A DNA stretch of 64,000 nucleotides from Myrmaecium sp. VS I D KN 1 (GCA_019775845.1 JADQAV010000010.1:530871-594870); one strand, 5' to 3'; shown: positions 1 through 13,253, counted from the stretch's first letter. Numbers and translations are program-made. The notes: generated by a model from the sequence alone, not told the origin.

Positions 1-3000
1 GTGTACGTCTGACTTTCAGACTTTCACGCCGTTCGTTTGTCAGCTCTCCATCGGATCTGAGAGTGATGAGCAGCGGACGTTCTTCGCTGGCGATAGTTGC
101 GATCTCCTCTGCCTTTTCATTTTCCCTTGCGGATTGCCTCCCATGCTCCCCCGCTTCTTCACCAATTCGGGTGGTCCGTCATTTGACGGCAGCGGACGGC
201 AATGGCAGCAGCAAAGATCGCGTAGGCGCTCGGCTTCCGCACGCCCAATATCCTTTTCCTACCCTCCTTCCTCCCTCCTTCCTCCCTCCTTCCCCATTGC
301 TCCTCCTCATCCCCCTCTCTCCCTTCCCAGCCTCAACCGAGAACCAACTCGTAAACGATGACCAGCGTGTTGATCACGATCAGAGGGACTATTCGCGAAC
401 GTTCCAAAAAAGCAGTGGGAGGCGAGTTAGCGCGGGTTCGTGGACGTTCTCCTTTCACTTTCCCTCCGTCTCTTCTCTTTCTCATCCGGTCATCGGAGCC
501 TAATTGGGGCGAAACAAGGGGCGGTGAGGGGGGGACATAAGCACGTACTCCTCATGAGCGTTCGTACCGAGGCGATTAGGTTGATCAGCTTCGCCTTGAC
601 GCTCGTCGTGTCCTGGACGCCGCCGAAGCCCGGGTCCATCACCGCGGCGGTGCTACCCCATCCAACTAGCGATTGCAGAGAGAGTCGCGTCAGTAAATCC
701 GTTCCGTTACTGTGCGCGCTTGTCTTTTCCGTGATCTTTCGCAGACGTAGATTGGCCGACGTAGGGGTCGTGGAAGGGGGGGAAGAAGGAAGCTTACTGC
801 GAGCGAGGAAGCGGTCTTCTGAGAGGATGGCAATGGCATTGACGAGGAGGACGGAGACTGACAGAAGGAGCGCGTTAGTCGGACAACCCTGGGCGATCGT
901 GGGCTGGGGGTGGGTTGTTTCTGGGAGGTTGAGAGGGAGGATGGCTGAGAGATGCCGTTGACGGTGATGGTGTTAGTTATTTGTCATACCGTATATTAGT
1001 CCTCCAAAGCCGAAGAGAAACATGGCGACCAGCTGTAGCTGTGGTAGCTGCTGTTGTCGTTGTTGGCCAAAGGGCGTGCGGATGTCTTCACTGTGCTCGT
1101 TGTAGTGACGTTCCGGCCAGCTCGCGAGCTGGAGGGTTCGGATGCCTGAGATTCCGTTCTAAGGCAGTAATGACGCTAACTATTTTTGGAACACGGTTAG
1201 CAGATCACGTGCGGACGGATGGCTGACATGGGCGGATTCCTCATCAACCTCCTCCCGTCCCTTCCCTTGGGGAAAGTGGTGGCTGGGTCATCCCGTCCCC
1301 CTTTGCACGACCGGCTGGCCACGAGACCTGCCCACCGCCTCAAATCGCTGAAAGGAGGACAGTATAGGGAAGGACGAATGATCGGTTGGTGCGGGCGGGG
1401 CTGGGCGAGTGGTCTCCCGTTAATGAGAGCACTGTATGTACGTATGTATTCATGCAGGTTGGGAAACGAGAACGCGGGCGTGGGTGACCGGCTGTTGGAT
1501 GTCGTCCGGTTGCAGATCTCGTTTGCCCATCGCCTTTTGCGATTCGCTATACAGCACTAGCGAATGAGTAGAACTACAGCCCGCTCTTTGTGCCGGGCTA
1601 CCTTAGTTCGTGTCCTATTTCGCCCTGCGAATGCAGAGCATAGCCATCGCACGGCCTCGGCAGCGTCATCAGGTTGATTTGCAGCTGTCGTGCGCCGTGC
1701 CGGGAGAAGGATTTGGCAACGGTCGGAGGCGACGGGAGCACGCTCGGCTTACGGATACATGATGAGGCAACCGTCACCCGGGCAGGACATAGCAGGTTCC
1801 GCTGAGGAATAGAGAGGGACGGGGACGCAATAAGGGGAGGCTGCGAAGTGCGGTGACACCTTGGATGCCGGCGTGTCATGGTGAACTGGAAGAATCGGCC
1901 TGATGAGGTTAGGGGGAAGGACCCCATCCGGACCATCGATGTCATCGACTGTGCGGGTCGGACAGCCACAACTATGGCAAGCTCTCCGGCCGATTCGTCT
2001 TAATAAGCATCGTCAGTTGCAGTGCTCCTGCAGTGGTCGCTCGCTCGGCAAGGCTGATCGCCCACCCACTGCACCCAAGGGTCCTTCCAGCCCCACCTCC
2101 AAAAAAAGGGTTTGCATGGATGGCCCCGTCCTTGCCGTGCGTCGAGCGTGCAAAGGAGCACCAGCACCACCAACCACCAGTGAGAGGGGAGCAGCCAAGA
2201 TCGCAACCCCTCTCCAGGGTTCATCAACCAGGTACCGCACGGCAAGCCTATACCCCTGTCGGCTCGACCGTGTCGTCTCCCTTGTGTCGTTTGTCAGGCC
2301 CCCTCCAGCTGCGGCTCACTCCAGGGCGGGATGGACAGACACCAGCGAGCAGTCCGGTGAGCCAAGGCAGCTACCGTCTGGACAGTCCATACTCTGTCCG
2401 GATAGTTGCTCTGCCTCCAGGGCAGATACAGGTGTCATCGTTCATGATCCATCTGCGAGATGTTACGCACCATACCGGTGATACCTGTCGCTCCACCCCA
2501 AAGAATATCCCGTCAGACAGACCGACCGACCCGGCCTGCCGTGCCACGCCAGGAGGCATCTTACGCTATTGCTTGCCTTGGGATGGCAGGGCCGATCGCA
2601 GGAACTGGGGTACAGCGGAGAGGAGAAAGAAGTGGCATCTGGAGTGCTCTATAGGTAAGTACTAGTAATGTAGAGTAGTTAGGTATGGGATAAGTAGGTA
2701 GGTAGGTATTTATGGTAGGCAGGAGTCGATAAATGCTAGGGTAAAAGTGGAGGCAAAACGAGAGGAAGCGCATCCCGGCCTGCGGCGGTTCACTTCGTAT
2801 TTCATCTAAAAATGATAGTTGTAGACATCATCCTCCTCCTTTTTAATGAACCCGACCTGTCCCTTTTTTTTTGTTCGGCGTCCGTCCGTTCGCGTTGGTG
2901 TGGTCGTGCTCGGTGTGTGGTGCCCTCCCTTACGTCATTCAAGGGAGGATCCGAATCCCCGTCGGCTTTTAGTTGGGCTTTGCCTCCTCCCCCAGCAACC

Positions 3001-3513
3001 TCCGACTGACTAACTGGGTCAGACCCGATTGTCATACCAACCCGCTCCCTCATTCCTCGTTCCATTCGAGACGTTGTACCTCCCAACCTCCCATCTTCTC
3101 CAAACATCTCATATTGCCCAATCGCCCGCTCCTCACGTCTCTCCCGTCGCCTAGGCATGCCTCGTGGACTAGTCAACCGTCGCGCACTTCGCTGGTAGCA
3201 CGCCGCTGAGATCTAGACTCTCACCACCGGCTCGCACCACTTCTAGAACAGCAACCGATCCTCCAAATCCCCATCATCTCGACAACCCGTCAGGCGCTTA
3301 TCGATGGGCTATCCCACAATTCCGTCCGCCTCCCCATGATTCCTCTGGTCAGCTTCTCTTCCCTCGAACCTCCCAACACCCCGTGGACCTTGCCGTCCTC
3401 CATCCACTACTGCCCCTTCAACCACCACCGCCCTCCTCCGCTAGCGTCTGCGAGGCCTTGATACCTCGAGCGCAAGCGGCGGAGCTCTCGCGCAGTACCT
3501 CTCTCGCCGTACA
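1..3513. other. non-coding region upstream of the histidine kinase
   Basis: No gene is recognised here on either strand. The open frames are under 215 codons, overlap each other and show no conserved domain or plausible exon chain. There is a pyrimidine-rich stretch at about 262-296 built from CCTCCTTC-like units and a short TAGG tandem near 2694-2708. The right part probably contains the promoter and 5' leader of the histidine kinase gene. The end of an upstream gene could lie in the first kilobase, but nothing supports one. Confidence 0.5.
262..296. repeat. CCTCCTTC-type pyrimidine tandem
   Basis: About four imperfect tandem copies of an 8-nt pyrimidine unit. Simple sequence with no coding support. 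Confidence 0.6.
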
Positions 3514-6500
3514 ATGCCACAGTCCAAGCTGGCTTCCGCAAAAGAAGGCGACACACCGACGCCTGCTCAGCCTGGAGATGGACTCTTCACGTCATCGGCA
3601 GTCGCGACGGACAAGTTCGCCCCCTCGTATGGAATGGCCGGGTATTTCGACATGAGCGACAGCGGTGCGCGCAGTCCCCGAGTCGGCCGCGACGAAGCAT
3701 CTGTAGCAAACTCTCCATTGCAACCTTCCCGGACCACTGCTGCGCTTGCAGCATTGCAACATCTGCCCGTGCCCGTTCTCGTCGTCTCTCCGCACAAGAC
3801 GATTGCTTTGGCGAATGAGGCCTTGGGACGGTTGCTCGGACTAGAAAGAACGACCGCGTCGGACGATGGGAATGCCTTGTCAGTGAGCGACGCTCTACAT
3901 AACCAGCCTATCGGTCACGTCGGGATTGAAGTGTTACACAATGGCAACCCTTCATGGATTTCCATAGAAGTATGTACACATCCTTGCCACATGCTCTTGC
4001 AAAGCTAACTAGATACATCCACAGGACTTTTTGGACTCCACTCTTGAACCTACTACACTTCGTGGAGTTGGCATGGTTGCGGTCATTCCTGAGACTGCAA
4101 CACCAGCATCGTCTTCCGGCCGTAAAGTCACTTCGGCAATAGTTCAGAGGCCGTCTCGCATAAGCAGCCCCAATCCAATCAGTACCACTGCGCAGGATGT
4201 TTGCGTCGATGTTTTGATTGATCCGAATCACGCTGCTACACCGGTGGACGTTGGACTCAAATTATCTCCCAAGTTCAGTGGTGACATCATTCAGGCGCAA
4301 ATGATCGTCTCTGTGTGGGAGATCGACGAGTCGCAGTATTTCACTCTGACGTTCACTAGTGCTGCGCCTACCACATCCTCAAGCGCGACTTCTTCTGGAA
4401 GAAGTTTTTCTCGGACGGTTCACGAAGTCAGCAACGCCCCGAGCAGCAACAGCGTTCGTTTGAGTTCCTCATTAGAGAGACGCTCTGCTCATGACACGAA
4501 GTCTATCCCAAGGACCTCCCAGGATGTCTCTTTTCCCCCACCGGGGCCGCCGTCCAGGTCTGATGATTTTCGCGAGGCGTCGGTGTTCCGGAAAACGACG
4601 CAGCTCAAAGACGCCATCCTGAACGCGATAAATATGCCTGCCCACGCCATGTGGAAAGACGAGAGTTTTGGTATCCCGAATAAGGCACTGCTCGAACTTC
4701 TCCCGAGTGACGCAAAGTGCTTATATGGAAACCAGCGCGAGTTTCTAGGGCAGTTCGAAGTCTTCACCGACGACTATAGTCGTGAGCTTGCGGTCGACGA
4801 ACTCCCGATAATGGAGCTATGTCGGACTCAGACCAGACTTGCTGAACGTCGATTAGGTATGAGACATCCTAAGACTGGAGCACGCAGAGTTTATGAGGCA
4901 GTTGCGGAGCCTATATTCGATGAGCTCACCGGCGAGTTCATTGGCGGCTTGGTTGTGCTCAAGGATGTCACAGAGTACCTTAAGAGCATTGCTGCCCAAA
5001 TACGAGAGAAGGAGATGCAATTCGAGTCAATCGCGAACATGGTGCCGGTTCTGGTGTGGACTACTACCCCCAGCGGGCACCACGATTGGTATTCCCGTAG
5101 ATGGTACACCTACACAGGACAGACGCCGGAGGTAGCTTTAGGTCAAGGCTGGAAAGATGTATTTCATGAAGATGATATGGAAGCTACTCTGACGAGGTGG
5201 AATCATTCCTTGAAGACCGGAGAGGAATATACCACCGAGTACAGGTGCAAGCGGTACGATGGCGCATGGCGATGGATGCTTGGCCGAGCTGTGCCTTTCA
5301 AAGACGAGAATGGCAAGATAGTAAAGTGGTTCGGAACATGCACAGATATCCATGACCTGGTGGCAGCACGACAAGAAGCAAGGCAGACCCGCGCCCAACT
5401 ATTAAAAGTCATCGAGCATGCCAAAGTCACTCTGTGGGCCATCAACAGGGAGCAAGAGATGTTACTGATTGAAGGCAACCTGATGTGGAAACACGCTCCT
5501 GGGGAATCTCGGAAGGATTACTTAGGAAAGAATTTCTACGACGTGTTCAGCCACCACACCCGACGCGTGGATGTCGAAGCACTCCAAACGCATGTTACGA
5601 AGATCCTTCGAAACGAAGCCAACGATGAGGTGGTGGAATTAAGGATGGACGCCGGTCATCAATACCGGACTCGCCTTGTTCCCCTCATGAATATCTCCCA
5701 CTCGGCTGGTGGTGAAGGAGAATCGTATGTGGATGGCGTTATTGCCGTCAGTACGGATGTCACGGAACTTCGTGAGAAAGAAGAGCACCTTCGTGACCAG
5801 GAGAAGGAAAACACTAAGCTCCTTGCTAACGCTGCAGCCGCGAAGGAAGCCAGTAAGATGAAAAGTCGGTTCCTGGCCAACATGTCACATGAGATTCGGA
5901 CTCCCATCGCCGGCGTGATAGGCATGAGCGAGCTCCTTCTCGAAACACAGTTGGATGATGAGCAAAGGGAATGCGCGGAAAACATACAACGTTCAGCCAA
6001 CGGACTGCTCACCGTCATTAACGATATCCTAGACCTGTCGAAGGTTGAATCCGGCCGTCTTGACATCGAAGAGGTGCAGTTCAGCTTGGCTGTCGTACTG
6101 CGAGACGTTAACAAGATGATGGGATTCGCCGCTCAAAGGAAGAACATCGTCTATGAAGCCTCGATACAGCCGGATATCGAGCAAGATCTGAAGGTCCTGG
6201 GTGATCCTGGTCGCCTGCGACAGATTCTGCAGAATCTGTTGACCAACAGCATCAAGTTTACCTCTGAGGGCAAGGTTAAGCTGAGCGCCTCAATCGTTCA
6301 TCAGACCCAAGAAACGGTGAATGTCCAGTTCGTCGTGACAGATACAGGCATTGGAATCGAGGAGGAGGTCCGCCAGAAGCTCTTCAAACCCTTTAGTCAG
6401 GCAGACTCGTCGACCGCACGCAGGTTTGGCGGAACTGGCCTCGGCCTAGCCATCAGCAAGAACTTAGTGGAGCTCATGCATGGCAAGATCGAACTCGACT

Positions 6501-7865
6501 CGAAGCTGGGCCAAGGAACCACAGCTACATTCTGGATACCTTTCAATAAAGCTCAGTATGCGTCTGATGGAACGCCCGTGGTAGACCTCGGTTCTATTCC
6601 GGATAGGCTACAATCAGATGTTTCTGTTTCCTTCTGTGGCTCCGACCATGACGGCACGCCTCCGGTAACACCAACTTTACAGACCCATCCAAAGTCCAAC
6701 GAGAAGGACGCGCCTGCTTCTCCCAGCATTCTCACACAATCATCGTCTCAACCAAGCGGAGTTTCACATGACTTTGACCGATCCAAGGTTCATATCTTGG
6801 TCGTGGAAGATAAGTAAGTTTTAGCTTTCTATCTGTTCCGTATGGTCCGGTCGCTTACATTGGCATAGCGCTATCAATCAGCAGATCGCCATAAAGAGGA
6901 TCAAGAAGCTTAAATTCTCAGTCAATGCTGTTTGGAATGGTCAGGAAGCGCTGGATTACCTGCTGCAAGAACCTTCGCCGGATCATCCGATGCCCGATAT
7001 CATCCTCATGGATGTACAGATGCCTATCATGGATGGCTATAGAGCGACGAACATTATACGGTCTCAAAAGCCGTGGAAAAACTCGGCTGCTATTCGCGAC
7101 ATACCGATCGTTGCTATGACCGCCTCAGCTATCCAGGGTGACAAGGAGCGCTGTCAGAAAGCGGGAATGGATGATTACTTGGCTAAGCCGGTGAAGGGTC
7201 AGATTCTGGAGAAAATGCTGGTGAAGTGGACCTTGGAAAAGAAGAGTAAGCGCATTGCCAGGGCCTCGTCGAGTTCGGCGGGTAGCACGACCTCGCATCC
7301 GCCGCCTGAGCAGAGTAGTCAAAAAAAACCTGCCGGCGTGCCTGTTCAGCCAGAATCTAAAGTAGTTGCCAGCGAGGAGAATTCGCAAAAGGCACCCGAC
7401 GGGATTGTGCCTTCGCCCGCCCCGGACTCGCAGGACGCCTCTGGACAACAGACTGTGAACAGACAAGGCCGCATGGCTTATGAGATGAGTAATATGCTCA
7501 CTGTATCCGGAGAGAGCGACAATGAGAGGGCTCATCGCCGCTTCAAAGCCGAGGAGAAGGCGTCCAGTTTACGAGATGACAAGCTGCTCTCATTCAGCGC
7601 CGTATCGAAACAGCAGCAGTCGGCAGCATCTTCAAGAAAGGATCGACCTTCACCAAGCCATGCCTTGACCGAGGAGAATGTGCATCAGCTAGTGAGCGAG
7701 CAGGATCGCAGTTCCGATGCTCCGGGAAGTGACGGTCAACACAGAGCTGCAAGACCTATGGGGCTACTATCGCAGGGGCGTACCAGGAGCTATGGAGATG
7801 AACGCCCCAGAGTCCAACGTCCATCGCTGGAGAGCATTGGGCGACACAAGAGTGAAATGCGGTAG
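3514..7865 (+). CDS. PAS-domain hybrid histidine kinase with C-terminal receiver
   Basis: Three exons, 3514-3969, 4025-6813 and 6869-7865, give a 1413-residue protein. Both introns are 55 nt with GTATGT or GTAAGT donors, and the second splits an Asn codon inside the receiver. Domains: a PAS-like segment near residues 80-150; a clear PAS/PAC near 483-590; a weaker PAS near 610-720; HisKA with the H-box around His774 (FLANMSHEIRTP); HATPase with N-box (LLTNSIKF), G1 (DTGIGIE), F (LFKPFSQADSS) and G2 (GGTGLGLAISKN) motifs; and a receiver starting VVEDN with phospho-acceptor Asp1130 (LMDVQMP) and the Lys of LAKP. No membrane segment is seen, so a soluble sensor is likely, feeding a Ypd1-type phosphorelay. 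About 230 low-complexity residues follow the receiver. I cannot assign the fungal HHK class or the signal. The first ATG that opens into the PAS region was taken as start. Confidence 0.93.
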
Positions 7866-9305
7866 GCCCTCCGTGAAGTTATGGGGTAATCTAGGTGGCA
7901 TATCATCGTTCACGGAGTTGCATTTGTTATTTTTTCTGCTTGCTCATTCGGGTTCACTTCCAATGGGGAGGGTTTCTTTCATTTCTGTACTATTAGCGGC
8001 GCGGGCATCGGATTAAACGGGTTGGTACATGGCATATGGGTATATGGGATGGAGATACCTCGACGAAGCGGGAAGCATATTAGTGCTTCTCTGGGTTCTT
8101 TTTTTCTTTCTTACACTTTTTTATTCCTTTTTTCCCTCTATTTCCGTTCCCCTTCAGCCATCGTCTGTCTGATTAGCATCTTCCCCTGAGCCATCCTCGT
8201 CGCGTTTGCGATGAGACAGAACCTTCTTTATTTCCGTCATTGCGTTCGGGATTATTCTTCTTCCTTTTCTTCTCTTCGTCAGGGGATCGGGGATTTTGTG
8301 GTTACAAAAGTCTTTTTATCTTCGGGACTTTGATTTACTTACCTACCTGCCATGATAGTTACATTTTTCTTTCTATTATTCTTCCTTCTCTTTTTCTTTT
8401 TCTTTTTCTTCTCTCTTATCGAGCACCGCGGGCAAGCAGGCAAATACCCAGTTTATCTATTATTTATCAATTTTCGTTATTTCTACCTCGACCTCATTTA
8501 CGTTTAGGACGCATTGTTGTTGCGGCGGTTAAATGCGGGAGGACCCGGCGTTGGCTAGGTTTATCCAGTCTCCTTTTCTACTTTTTTCGTACAAGCAAGC
8601 TACTCAGTATCCAGTTATGGTAGTCGAAATCACAGTTAAAGTATTCAAAGAACAAACTGTGACTTCCCCTCTTTCTCTTCTCGTCCCTTCGTCTAAGGTT
8701 CTTCTAACATGGTGACCGCTGAGATTGTCGCTACGGTTCATCACGGCCTCTCTGATTTTTCGCTTGCTTTTGATATGAAGCGGATTGTTTTTGGCTTCTC
8801 CGCCTTTTTTCTTCTTCTTCCTTTTCTTTCGTGAGCCTCCCCTTTCGCTTTTCCAACGCCTTTATAGCTCACAGACGGACAAGAGAAGGGAGGGAAGAAT
8901 GGAGAGCATATGTGTGTGCAATAGCCCAGAAACGAACCAGTCCTCTCGCACACGAGTCGTCGCTCTATGGATCGTGTGGAAGGATGAAGGTGATGGCTGA
9001 TGATTGAGGGCTGATGGGGATAAATAGGATGGGATAGGTAGAGGGCTGGGGCTGGATGGACGCCTTCTCTGCGAGCGAGGCTGTGTCGTTACTGGGGGAG
9101 TCGTTGTCCTGGACAGATATGCATGTGGATGTAGACGTGCCTCATCTTTCAAGGAGAGCCGTTGAGGCCAGCCATGGCTTTTATCTCAGGGAGGCAGGAA
9201 CCCACCGTCAGGCTCGGGACAGAGAGAGGGAAGGAAAGCGAAAGGGAAAGGGAAAGGCAAGATAGCCTTGGCGAGACGAGGAAGGCATGCTGCTGTTGTT
9301 GATGT

Positions 9306-9346
9306 TGCCCCTGCCTTGCCTTGCCTTGCCTGGCCTGGCCTTGCCG
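9306..9346. repeat. CCTTG/CCTGG pentamer tandem
   Basis: About eight imperfect pentamers of CCTTG and CCTGG type in a row. The same unit recurs in short runs near 13.8 kb and 22.1 kb. Confidence 0.7.
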
Positions 9347-9614
9347 AGCCCGACGCCTCTTCCGCAACCCACGTGGATGGATGGATTGACGAACAGTGTA
9401 TCCGTAGCGTCAGCCCTCTGAAGCGCATTGCGGTGTTATTAGATTGTATTGACGGCTTGCGCGGGCCTTGGCTGCTGCTGCTTCTTTTTTTTCTTCGGGA
9501 GATGAGAGATGGGAACGTGAGGTAAGGTATATGTAAGTGAGGGTGGGTGTTGATTGGGTTGGGTTGGTTTGGTTGGTTGGTTGATTGGTAGGATGAGAGA
9601 TGAGAGAGATTCCA

Positions 9615-9647
9615 NNNNNNNNNNNNAACCCCCCCCCCCCCCCCCCC
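9615..9647. other. assembly gap followed by C19 homopolymer
   Basis: Twelve unknown bases at 9615-9626, then AA, then nineteen C in a row at 9629-9647. The true length of this homopolymer and of the gap is not known from this sequence. Open frames crossing it cannot be trusted. Confidence 0.95.
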
Positions 9648-10310
9648 ACCTCTCAAGGAAAAAGAAAAGAAGGGGAACAGAAGATTTGGGGGAAGAAGAA
9701 AAGAAGAAGACGATAAAGAAAAAATAATAATGGAAGATTTTTATTTACCCTGTAGGTTGAAAAATAAGTCAAGCATGCATGCTGGCAATCTCTCACCCCC
9801 TTTTTTCTCCCTCGTCCTATCCTCTAAGTACAAACCTACAGTACCTACCTTTTCATAAAAGCGGTAAGAAAGAAAGAAAAGTAAAAGAAGAACGGATAAC
9901 AAGAAAGGAGGAAGAAAAGAGGATTGAAAAACAACAAGAAAGGAAAAGGGGAAGGGGAAGAAGGTTCGTCCCGCACGACCATGCCTATGCCCGTGTTTAC
10001 TGATGTACTCCAACGCACGAGGAAGTTGCCGCCGTCCAATTGCTTGGTACGGATACGGTAGCGGGAAAAGAGAGTCAGGGTCGCAAAACCAAAGGGAATA
10101 AAGGGGCGCCACCGACGTAACAAGAGCCAGGGGTCCGTCCGTCCCGTCCAAACCCCCACCCCTCTCTACCTCTCCCTACAGATGAAGCTTGCTTGGGGGT
10201 GAAGGCGTAGGCCAGGAAAGCGAATAGTTAGTCAATTGACAACCGCCGTAGTAATTCAGCAACAACAGTCCTCGTTCCTGCCAAGTGATACGTGTGAATA
10301 AATATGTATG

Positions 10311-10326
10311 TATATATATATATATA
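10311..10326. repeat. (TA)8 microsatellite
   Basis: Uninterrupted alternating TA in the non-coding 3' flank of flbC. Confidence 0.85.
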
Positions 10327-11182
10327 TCTGTTGTGATATATACCGAAGATGCCAGAGACCTCTCCCCCAAAAAAAGCCCATCCGATGTTCCCAAACGAGT
10401 GACTCCCCCCCGATACCACCCAACCAACCGTCTTTATCCAATGCTCCTGGCAATGACCGTTGGTATCCAAAGACGTTTCCTTCCCTTCCCCGCTCATCAT
10501 CCTTATGCCCTTCACCCTCAGAAAATCCCAAACCCGTTTGACTACTGTACAAAGGATGTTGCGCCAACACTCGCCGACTCCGGAACCGCCGAGTATTGCG
10601 CGAGCGAGAGTCTATAAAGGAAAGGAAATGAAAGGAAAGTATTAGAGAGATGGTTGTGTAGTGAATGGCGTGGTGGAAAGACAAGCTTTTCCGGCGGGGA
10701 GAGGACAGGAGGGGGGAACCACCTCCCTTCCCGCTCATACTCTCTCTTTTCCCATGAGAAAGGAAAAGTAAGAAAAGAATAATAGTAATACAGGGTGTAG
10801 AAGGAAGTCGAAAGACGAACACAAAACAAAGAAACTCATGAAACGCACAAGTACAACGCCAACTCGTACAAGGTCAAACCGGACCAGCTCCCGAACGGGG
10901 AGAGAAGAGCAGACGGAAACACAAGAGAAAACGGGGTATGAAAAGACTCAAGGAAAAAAAAAGACCACATTCAGAAAAAGAGAACATGGCAGGAATGATC
11001 GCCACGGACGGAACGTGGCCGGATCTCAACTCGGAACGATAGACGCACGTTCTAGGCAGAGCGCGCTCACACAACCGGAAATCGTTCTCAAGACGCGACC
11101 ACGGATATCTTCAACAGGAACTCCAGAAAAAGAAAAGCGTCGCGAAGCGAAGAAAGGAAGTGATAGACGTGCGTGTTCTGCT

Positions 11183-12366
11183 TTACACGTCCTCGGGTGA
11201 CGGGTGGTCGCGTTCCCCCTTGTGCACTTTGCGGTGCCTGCGAAGGTTGGACACAACGGAGAAGTGTCGACCACAGCCCTCTACTTCACATGCGAAGGCT
11301 ACATGGCTGTTAGCGAAGGAACAAGGCAGGAGAACACGGCATGAGACTTACGCTTCTCTCCGGTATGACTGTACATGTGTGTCTGTAAGGAGCTAGGGCG
11401 GGTGAACCGCTTGTCGCAGATCTTGCACTTGTGCTTCTTCTGCGAGCTCGACGACACCTTCGAGCTGAACTGGCCCATCATCGACTGCGGGGCCGGGGGA
11501 AGGCTGGCGCCGACCAGGGCAGAGGGTCGAGGTAGTGTGCGCGAGTCCATCGACTCCGACGCCGAGCTGTAGTCCGTCACGGAGGAGTCGGCGACGGAAC
11601 CCTGGTAGTAGGACGGGTTGTAGCTGGCCGAGGAGATGGATGAATGTGCGGAGTGAGTGGAGGGGAAGCCGTATGAATCGGAAGAGCTCCTGCTCGAGCC
11701 CTGGGTGCCATAGATGTTCCGGGGGGTGATGTCTTGGCTCATGGCGACCATGCCCCGACTGGCGTCGAGGGCGTCGCTGAAGCTGCTCCGTTGCGCTTGG
11801 GCGTTCATTCTGCTAAAGTCAACTAACGAGTTCTGGCGTTGCCTCTGGAGATCCGCGGTTCCATCCAGGAGAGGAGCGGAGGGTACTGACGGATGAGAAG
11901 AGCGGCGGCCAGCGTCCTGCTGGTATCCGTACGGGCTGCCCCGGGCATTGGCGTAGTCCATTGCATATTGGGGAGCGGAAGTAGGAGCATAGCTGGTGGT
12001 GGTAGGCGCGGCCGTGGCAGCATATGCGCTGGCGTAAGTCCTTGAAGAGTTCAGGACGTCTTGCGACGCATCAAGTAAGTTTTGTGATCCGTAAATCCCA
12101 TTGGTGACACTAGTACCTGCTCCTAGAGTTGGACCGGTGACGGCGAGGTTGGAGTACGGAAGGGAGATGCTGGTCGGACGGGTGGTGTGGGGGCTGCTGC
12201 TTTCCAGGCCGGGTGCGGTGGAAGCCAGCGAGGTCGCGTAGAGTTGCGGCGCGGCTGACGGTGCCGAGACCCAAGGATTCGTGAATTGCGGCGCCTGGTA
12301 TCGGAGATTGTCGTAGCTGAGGCCGCTGAGCTGGTGCTGCTGCCGGTTGTCGACCGCCATTGCCAT
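11183..12366 (-). CDS. flbC: C2H2 zinc-finger developmental regulator, FlbC type
   Basis: Two exons on the minus strand, 12366-11352 and 11298-11183, separated by a 53-nt intron (GTAAGT donor, CTAAC branch point, TAG acceptor), encode 376 residues. The intron falls exactly in the linker between two C2H2 fingers and rejoins HTGEK to PFAC. Finger 1 uses Cys314, Cys317, His330 and His334. Finger 2 uses Cys342, Cys347, His360 and His364. The N-terminal 300 residues are rich in Ser, Ala, Tyr and Gln, as in activators. Length, two C-terminal fingers and the second finger with its long CEVEGC spacing match my recollection of FlbC, a nuclear activator of asexual development (brlA expression) in aspergilli. 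Finger identity is certain; FlbC orthology is inferred. The ATG at 12366 is followed by a second Met two codons on, so the start is uncertain by two residues. Confidence 0.87.
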
Positions 12367-13199
12367 GTCGGAGGAGAGGATGATGCCGGAGCGGTGATTA
12401 GAGAGAGAAGATGACGCGCGGAATTAAAGAGAGTAAGGTAACGGAACGGAGGTGAGGACGACGGATCGGAATAGAAGAGAAAGACGAGGGAAGGATGTTT
12501 GGTTGAGGGTTTGTTCTGGTCTCGCCGACACGGTGGAATTGGTGAAGGTGAGACGAGACGACTGTCCGCAATGACGGGGAGAGCGAACAACGCGGGGGAG
12601 GAGACGATCACAGATGGACGGGATCTACAGGCCTTTTGAACCTGTCTCGTTGCTGGCTGGGAAGTCCCGCGAAGGAGAGAAAGGGTCGAGCAGGGATGAG
12701 CAGTCGGTGGGTGCCGATCATTTAACGATTCTGCACGTCCTGCCCGGTGGCGACGAGCAGGCTGAGATTGAGTTGGCGGCTCCCTATGACGGCACGCGGG
12801 CAGGGGGGGGAGGGGGGAGGGGGAGAGCCGAGTAGTAGGCTGTTTCAGGAACACCTGAGGCAAAGGTGGAGAAGAGAGGATGGAGAGAAAGTGATGAGGG
12901 TGAGAGTGAAGGATAGATGACAAGAGGCCCGAGGTCGCAGGGGCCCGTCCGAGTAGCGTAAGGTAGGCGGCTATGCTGTGGTGTGGTGCTGGGGCTACCG
13001 TGCTCGGGTTGCTTGGTGTCTGGTCTGGAGGTGGTGTGGAGAGAGTGATGAGAGTGAAAGAGAAGGGTCGAGTTGCGCGTCCAGGGGAGTGGGAAGGGGC
13101 TCGGGAGACGGGCGTGACCAAGGGGAAGGCAGGTCCGTCCCAGGAAGCTTGCGTTCGATGTGGTGAAGATGCGCGGTTTTCGGTCGGAAGGGCAGGGGG

Positions 13200-13253
13200 T
13201 GGATGAGTGGATGAGTGGATGAGTGTGGATGAGTGGATGAGTGTGGATGAGTG
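13200..13253. repeat. TGGATGAG minisatellite in the flbC upstream region
   Basis: About six copies of TGGATGAG, some extended to TGTGGATGAG, followed by GTGTGGATGTGGG sequence. It lies about 0.85 kb upstream of the flbC start codon. Confidence 0.85.

Larger units (their letters stand above)
7866..11182. other. non-coding region between the kinase and flbC 3' ends
   Basis: Convergent 3' flanks of the kinase (plus strand) and flbC (minus strand). The left 900 bases are T-rich with TTTTTCTTTTTC runs. A CCTTG tandem, a G/T-rich stretch, an assembly gap and a TA microsatellite follow. The open frames are short and low in complexity. No gene or RNA is recognised. Confidence 0.5.

Noticed and set aside
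1903-2665. Overlapping 192- and 210-codon plus-strand frames
   Set aside because: Two frames of equal quality over the same bases, no domain, and no fitting splice chain.
12123-13121. 332-codon minus-strand open frame overlapping the flbC start
   Set aside because: It starts with TTG, is a Pro/Ser/Thr/His low-complexity string from C/T-rich leader sequence, and overlaps flbC coding sequence in another frame.
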